This document shows, piece after piece, positions 58,801 to 64,000 of a stretch of 64,000 nt of DNA. The stretch lies in NCBI RefSeq assembly GCF_014898815.1, contig NW_026515541.1:372001-436000 (forward strand), given 5' to 3'. Within the stretch, counting starts at the first letter, position 1. Every line of letters begins with the position of its first letter. This DNA comes from Panonychus citri (lineage: Eukaryota > Arthropoda > Arachnida > Trombidiformes > Tetranychidae). The position numbers and the translations under genes were made by a program. Under the pieces are notes generated by a model, which was given only the letters and a program-made list of their open reading frames with translations, was not told the origin of the DNA and searched no databases.

Positions 58801-59033
58801 GTAAATCATCAGATCGATTCAATTCCAAGTCGTGAAGATTTTAAATTAATTGGCTGATTTGTAAACGGAGAGAAAGGATAATCGCTTCAAGTGAAACTTT
58901 TAGTACTTTAGGTGGTAAACTTTATAAATACGAAACTTTTGATTGTCAAGAAGTCACAATTTCCATCAATAGTGATTAGGAGAGTCTTATTATGTTTTTT
59001 TCGAATTCATATAACGAATTTTACATTTGCTTT
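55893..59033. other. Gene-poor AT-rich stretch
   Basis: I see no supported gene in about 3.1 kb. The DNA is rich in TTAATTGTT/AACAATTAA words. An ATG-initiated 84-codon frame at 57864-58118 has a hydrophobic start but no other support. Short coding-like phrases near 58765-58985 are noted as a finding. Confidence 0.5.
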
Positions 59034-59700
59034 CGAACTTTTCTTGAAGTACTTTTCGATTCACTCGTTAGTACATATTCGATAATTAAGGGCAAGATTA
59101 GCGACTGCTGATGAACGGTGATTCTAAGCAGAATCAATTTGATTAATACTTTCGCCGTTCATTGGATATTTAAACATCAACAATTAGCTTATTTGATGTT
59201 TGATTCATTGTCGTCAAGACACCAACACTGTATCTCTCATCAGGTAGATTCCAAATATGATCAACTACTGAATAAATTTCCTCTGGACTCTTCAGGTCAC
59301 CAGAATCGTCGATAACTTTGAAAATGTAGTAATCATATTTCTTTAAGAAAACAAATTTTGTTTTGTTGTTTGAATCACATTTATGTGATGAATTTCTGGT
59401 CCTTAAGTATTTTCAATGATCCTCAGGGCACTTGCTATGAAATCGGAGACTCTAACTCTCAGGCCACTTTGTCCAGTCGATGGATTGGATTTTCAGACCA
59501 TAATTTGATTGTAGTTCAGTGGTAACGGGGGTCGAGCCAATCGAAACAAATCCTTCCAAACATTTTTTCTCGATTCCAATCAATGGTCATAAGAAATGAA
59601 CACAAATTGATTACAATTCCCAAGTCGAAACTTGAAACTCTTCAACTTTCAAATTGGTGATTCCATAGAAGTCAAATCATGGAAATTTAACCGAATTACA
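59034..59700 (-). pseudogene. Decayed CPT2 pseudogene
   Basis: Same orientation as CPT2. Four blocks line up in order: 59034-59128 with 40880-40975, 59128-59345 with 41340-41570, 59370-59540 with 41755-41930, and 59590-59690 with the CPT2 promoter region at 42395-42500. Roughly 80% identical where aligned, with deletions including exon 1 and the catalytic region. Presence of promoter sequence means it came from DNA duplication, not from a processed mRNA. It abuts the 3' flank of USP12/46. Confidence 0.88.
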
Positions 59701-60069
59701 TTCAGCTAACAATTTAAGTTTTCATTCAAATCACTTTTGTTAACTTTTAAATTGGATAATATAAGAAAATGATTCGCAGATAATTTCTCTTAAAAACCAA
59801 TAATGTGATTGATTGTTAATCTTTGTAGGATCTCATTGAAATTACGAATTTCAATCAACTGTTTCTCTCTCATTTGCTGAACAATTTATCTATCTATCAT
59901 AGACTAGATAATTACTCTGATTCTGAACCATAATGATTGAGAAAGAAAAGGAAATTTCAATAATATATAACATATAATATATTGATAATCTTTTTGTTTG
60001 TATTTACAATCTTTAGTTAGACTTGATAATGATTAGAATTTCTCTGTTGATTGTTTTGATCTCTTTTTC

Positions 60070-61161
60070 TCAAGAAGGTTGAATTGATTCTCTTGCTTGG
60101 TAAAGGAGAATGTAACATGATTCACTGCTCTTCTGAGTGTCACTGGTGATTCCGTAGAAATCCTCGATCGATGAAACATCCATTTTCTCCACTAATTCAT
60201 CGTCAAAGAGTAACCAGAAACCGAATGATTTGACTATTGTTATATAATGACCTCTATTAGGACCTGGACCACAATGGATTACAACTGCGACCAAATCGTA
60301 AAGTTTATCATCACCACTTCGAGTAGATGCCTTGTTAAATAATCGCAATTCAAGGGGAAACACAACACGGTAGGAAATTTTCGTATGTCTATTTTGTGAT
60401 TCCATGTATTTAAATCGTTTCAGGTGAAGTGCAAGTATCATTGGTAATTTTTTGATTCTCATACGTTTTTGAGCTTCTTGTTTGGAACAACAATTTTCAC
60501 AATAGTATTTGTGTTCGGATGATAAAGTCTCTGTATTACTGAAAACTCTAAGACAGTGTGTTATTGATGTATTCTGTTGGATTTCAACACTTAAATCTAG
60601 AAAATCTTCATCTTTGGATGACAATGATTCACAATTAAGACATCGAGTCTCATTGGTCAAAGTTCCTTGGAAAATATCTTGAATCCAAGTTCTATTGCTA
60701 TCAGGATTGTTTGTACCATTGACAGAATCATTAATTGTTGATCCATTTGTTGAATTTCCGGATTTTTCAGCAGCAAGCAAATCGGCAATAGTGTTTAATA
60801 GATAATTGAAAAATTCATGGGCATCTTGTTGTAGAAAATTATCAAAAACAACATTCTCCTTCTTGAGACGAGCAATAAACTTTTTCGGAGCTACGGTACC
60901 AGTTTTCTTCTTTTGAGTGGCAATATGATGATACAAATCAGCTAAACATGTCAACAAGGTTTCCTTATTTTGAGAGACTCTTTTATTTTTGGATTTATAT
61001 TCCAACACTTTCTCACGAAAGGGACGACAAAAGTATAATGCTTGAAGAACCGAATTACAATAACAGGAATTACCAAAGTTGACCAGTCCAAAATAATGTT
61101 CATTAACCGTGATAGATTCACAATTTAATTCCTTTTCTAATTGAGAGATATTACCTCCCAT
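60070..61161 (-). CDS. USP46: Ubiquitin carboxyl-terminal hydrolase 12/46
   Basis: A cysteine deubiquitinase of the USP12/USP46 pair, which works with WDR48/WDR20 partners. It is a single exon of 363 aa from ATG 61161 (MGGNISQLEKEL); a longer frame upstream begins at TTG and lacks support. The Cys box is HYFGLVNFGNSCYCNSVLQ, with FCRPFREKVL following. The zinc-type CxxC pairs are CLNC and CENC (TRCLNCES, YYCENCCSKQEAQKRM). LALHLKRFKYME leads into the fingers, and the His box is GHYITIVKSFGFWLLFDDE. Residues of the catalytic triad are visible. The insert in the middle (NSTNGSTINDSVNGTNN) is longer and more Asn/Ser-rich than in vertebrates. Decayed copies of its 3' part lie at 49388-49830 and 50341-50490. 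Confidence 0.95.
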   Translation of the reverse strand: MGGNISQLEKELNCESITVNEHYFGLVNFGNSCYCNSVLQALYFCRPFREKVLEYKSKNKRVSQNKETLLTCLADLYHHIATQKKKTGTVAPKKFIARLKKENVVFDNFLQQDAHEFFNYLLNTIADLLAAEKSGNSTNGSTINDSVNGTNNPDSNRTWIQDIFQGTLTNETRCLNCESLSSKDEDFLDLSVEIQQNTSITHCLRVFSNTETLSSEHKYYCENCCSKQEAQKRMRIKKLPMILALHLKRFKYMESQNRHTKISYRVVFPLELRLFNKASTRSGDDKLYDLVAVVIHCGPGPNRGHYITIVKSFGFWLLFDDELVEKMDVSSIEDFYGITSDTQKSSESCYILLYQARESIQPS

Positions 61162-62038
61162 GATTAAAGATGAGAGGTTAGCAAGTGGTTGAAAGCATAG
61201 AAAAAGCTGATGAGAAAAAAACAAGGAGAAAATGAAGAGAAAATAAAAATAAGATTTGATAGAATAAAAAGAAATTAATGATTATCGGTGTTCATTAAAC
61301 GATGAAAACCACAATCAGCGAAAACAATTAACAATTAACAATAAATCAACGTTCCGGAGAAAAACAGTTAAACATTGATCAAGACAATTAGTTAATCAAA
61401 AGCAATAATTGTAATCAAAATTTTCACTCAAAACAAAATCTCTCAAAAAAGGGAGGGGCGAATTTTCTGTGAGGCGGCAAATTTGAATTGGTCAAATTCT
61501 CTTCCATTGTTAATTAAATGAGAAATTAATTAGCTAATTAGTTTAATTGTTGTTATGATTTATTAAGCATTTTATTACATCAAATGGGCTAAATAAGTGG
61601 TTTTGTTATGGCTAAAAATGGATAACATTGTTTCGTCTTATTTACAAAGTGATTTCTCCAAGAAGATGTTTAATTTAAAATTTGATCGATAATTGTTATT
61701 AAATTGATTTAGTTTTCATCTTAATCAACTTGAAGATTAAGAAATTTTTTTTTTTGAGTTAGTAAAATTCAATTTGATTTCAAAGCAGTTGTAAATGTCC
61801 ATTCAATGATAATATGGGTAATAGATTATATTGTCTAGGCAGTTGGTTGGTAATCGTCACAGGATCAGATCAGATTGTCGTTTGTGTGTTTTGTTAAAAG
61901 TTTTGGACAATTAAAAGAGTAGATAATTAAAGATGAATGAATAGGTGGATGATTAATAAATGCTGTTCTTGTTGGAGATTGGGTTGATTGCGATTAAGAT
62001 CTTTTTCTTGTTGTTCTTTTTTAAATTTTCTCTCGTTT
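61162..62038. other. Intergenic region between USP12/46 and RSU1
   Basis: It holds the USP12/46 promoter on the left and the RSU1 3' untranslated region on the right. A GC-richer spot (GGGAGGGGCG) lies at 61451-61460. No coding content is recognised. Confidence 0.5.
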
Positions 62039-62988
62039 CTATTTAACTCGAACTCGGGAGATTTTCTTTGATTTTCTTTCATCGTTTCGAGGTGGAACAG
62101 CGGTCGATGAAATTCCTTGGCTTCGACTGTACAAGAATTTGTAGGCCTCTTGACGAATAAAATCGATTACATGAGAAACTCCGATTTGAAGTTGATCGGC
62201 AATTTGTGGAATCCAAGGATTTCCTTCCATTCGACAAACGCTTCGATTTGAACAAAGATCGAGGTTTCCAAGTTCAGGAGGTAAGGCACTAGAATAATCA
62301 GAATAATTAGTTAATTGTAGCTCTTAATTTCTGTATCGAAATGAATCTATTACCTTAGTCGATTGTTTTGAATATGTAGCTCTCTGATTCGAGTGAGTTG
62401 TCCAATCTCTCGAGGTAAAGTAAGCAAATCATTATCCCGAAGACATAACTGAAAATCGTAAAGAGTAATTAACACAATTAGATTAGATTATTTGATCAAT
62501 TTGAGTGCAAAAGTGAAAGTAAACTTACAATTAGAAGATTTTTAAGTTGACCAATATCAGCGGGCAAATATTCAAAATCATTATCTCCCAAATAGAGTGC
62601 TCTCAATGTTTCTATTAGAATTGGAGATGAGAAAAAAATGCGAAACAATCAATAAATTGTTGGATAATCAAAAGTCAATCATTGAATGGAAAGAGATAAT
62701 AACAATCAAGGAGAAAAGTGAAAAGATATCATAAGAAAATGTGACAGTTTCAGTGAACCAAATGAATTAAGTGAATGAAGTGACAATGATCTGAGTAAAG
62801 TTGCCAAATTGATCAACTCAATTAATTGTCTTCATATTCTAATCAATTGTAATTAACTTTTCTCATTACCCATTGTGTAGAAATTGTTTGGAAAACATTT
62901 AGCATCGAGATTGTTATAAGTAAGATCCAATACCTCCAATGCTGGAAAGTCACCAAAACCTCTGGGAAGGTTATATAAGCGATTCATT
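62039..62988 (-). CDS. RSU1: Ras suppressor protein 1 (leucine-rich repeat), 5' part not visible
   Basis: RSU1 binds PINCH in integrin-linked adhesion complexes. Four exons are visible on the minus strand: 62988-62870, 62611-62529, 62448-62354 and 62288-62039 (about 182 codons). They carry consecutive leucine-rich repeats: MNRLYNLPRGFGDFPALEVLDLTYNNL, then TLRALYLGDNDFEYLPADIG, LCLRDNDLLTLPREIGQL and LPPELGNLDL. The C-terminal part (NPWIPQIADQLQIGVSHVIDF) and basic end (KSKKISRVRVK) are typical of RSU1. The exon at 62988 starts in the middle of a codon, so at least one 5' exon is missing. I find no matching leucine-rich-repeat exon between 62989 and 64000; it most likely lies beyond the right edge. 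Confidence 0.93.
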
Positions 62989-64000
62989 CTGAGGAGATAA
63001 TCAATAAGATTCCAATTAGAAATAATTAAATTGATTGAATTGTGCTGGGAAACAATTGGTTCCAAGAATAGTGATTAAGTTTATTCTTGAAAACGAAACC
63101 AAATTAGAATCAATATTGTGACAATTTAAAGTCATTTTTCTTGAATAACTCAAGAAAAATCAACTAATTGTGAAAGGCAACAATCAACCAAAACAACAGA
63201 AACAAAACAATAATCAAAATAAATCATTGAACTCTCGCCAAAAAGTGAGAATCAAGCAAAGTGAATATAAACCAAGAATAAATAATTTAATCGTCTTTCT
63301 AATTGTTATCAAAAGTAAAGTAAATTTATCAATATTATTATTATACAGCCACGAAAAATGAGATGAGAACAAAAATTGTGACTTATAAGCATAGAGAGAT
63401 AATTTTTTTCTAATTGTGATTACATTTTTCTATTACTTTCCATCTAAATCAATACAATTTCTCTTTTAAATTTGATTAAATTATCTCTTTATGCGCAATT
63501 GATATAATTTTTGTTCTCATCTCATTTTTCGTGGCTGTATAACTACTAATGTTATTGTATTGATAATAGGCAGAGGTTTAAAGCTTTTAATTGTAAACAA
63601 TTTAGGTTGACCCTAAATTATTGTGAGTGGGAGTAAAATTGATTAGATGGGTGATTTAAATTGGAGGAAGATGATTAAAAATATGAACCATAAATCAAGA
63701 GTATTGGTGAATATGATTGAAGATGAAAATAAAAAAAGATGAGGATGCAACAAGTTTTGATGGAGGAAAAACAAACGAGACTGAATTAGAGGAAACAGAT
63801 TAAGATGAATTAAGTGTATTAGTGTGTGGGGATTATGTTTGGCCTTGAGTCGAGTTTGGATCAATTCCAATATTGAAAAAGTGAGAGAAAACTACATGAA
63901 ACTTATCAAGATGATGAGGATGATAAACTGAATGAAAAAAGAGAGAAAAAAATTCAAAGAAAATAAAGAATCAACTAAATGAGATCAACGATAATTTGGA
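62989..64000. other. RSU1 intron or upstream DNA
   Basis: It lies 5' of the RSU1 exon at 62988 and is probably intron. No leucine-rich-repeat exon is seen. It contains the foldback element at 63346-63537 and otherwise AT-rich DNA. Confidence 0.5.
63346..63537. mobile_element. MITE-like foldback element flanked by TA
   Basis: The 192-bp element starts CAGCCACGAAAAATGAG and ends with the exact reverse complement. The outer 32 bp (63346-63377 and 63506-63537) are a perfect inverted repeat; pairing continues imperfectly for about 17 more bp of matching sequence. Both ends are flanked by TATA (63342-63345 and 63538-63541), consistent with a TA target-site duplication typical of Tc1/mariner-type elements. 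It has no open frame. The family assignment is inference. Confidence 0.75.

Noticed and set aside
1..64000. Search for CRISPR arrays, operons, phage or viral gene sets
   Set aside because: No spaced direct repeats or prokaryotic/viral gene sets were seen; the window is ordinary animal nuclear DNA apart from the duplication mosaic.

Overview
This is eukaryotic nuclear DNA from an animal, very probably an arthropod. The evidence is AT-rich intergenic DNA, GT-AG introns mostly under 250 bp, an intron-bearing tRNA-Ile(UAU), and clear metazoan genes, including gliotactin, an arthropod-type septate-junction protein. The compact layout, the intron-poor genes (one TRRAP exon is 10.6 kb) and a short glycine/alanine-rich secreted protein would fit a spider-mite-like acariform chelicerate. 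That species-level guess is inference only. I saw no CRISPR array, operon or prokaryotic signal.

Layout, left to right. THOC1 (+; 765-2676, apparent frameshift) converges on TRRAP (-; 16280-3320, nine exons, 4021 aa). A Patched-related membrane protein (-; 29515-17844) follows, with a 7.9 kb first intron. Next come tRNA-Ile(UAU) (30443-30535), MRG15 (-), collagen galactosyltransferase (+, one exon), DUSP12/YVH1 phosphatase (-), a small secreted peptide precursor (+), NAD(P)HX dehydratase (+), eIF4E (+) and CPT2 (-). From about 42.4 to 50.6 kb there is a mosaic of duplicated, inverted and decayed gene pieces around a glycine-rich secreted protein gene and an intact gliotactin gene (45925-49084). 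Then come a serine/proline-rich secreted protein (-), about 4 kb of gene-poor DNA ending in a CPT2 pseudogene, the deubiquitinase USP12/46 (-), and the 3' exons of RSU1 (-), whose 5' end is not visible here. A 192-bp MITE-like foldback element lies at 63346-63537.

Functionally these are mostly housekeeping genes: chromatin (TRRAP and MRG15 are both known NuA4/Tip60-type complex subunits), mRNA export (THOC1), translation (eIF4E), ribosome maturation (YVH1), NAD(P)H repair, mitochondrial fatty-acid import, collagen glycosylation, deubiquitination and adhesion (RSU1, gliotactin). I see no operon-like logic among them.

The most unusual part is the duplication mosaic. The CPT2 promoter plus exon 1 recurs in inverted orientation 2.4 kb away at about 98-99% identity. 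Older fragments of CPT2, gliotactin and USP12/46 lie at 43.1, 44.0-44.4, 49.4-50.5 and 59.0-59.7 kb. These suggest repeated local segmental duplication and decay. Exon structures come from reading splice sites by eye; in the multi-exon genes the summed exon lengths are divisible by three, which supports them.
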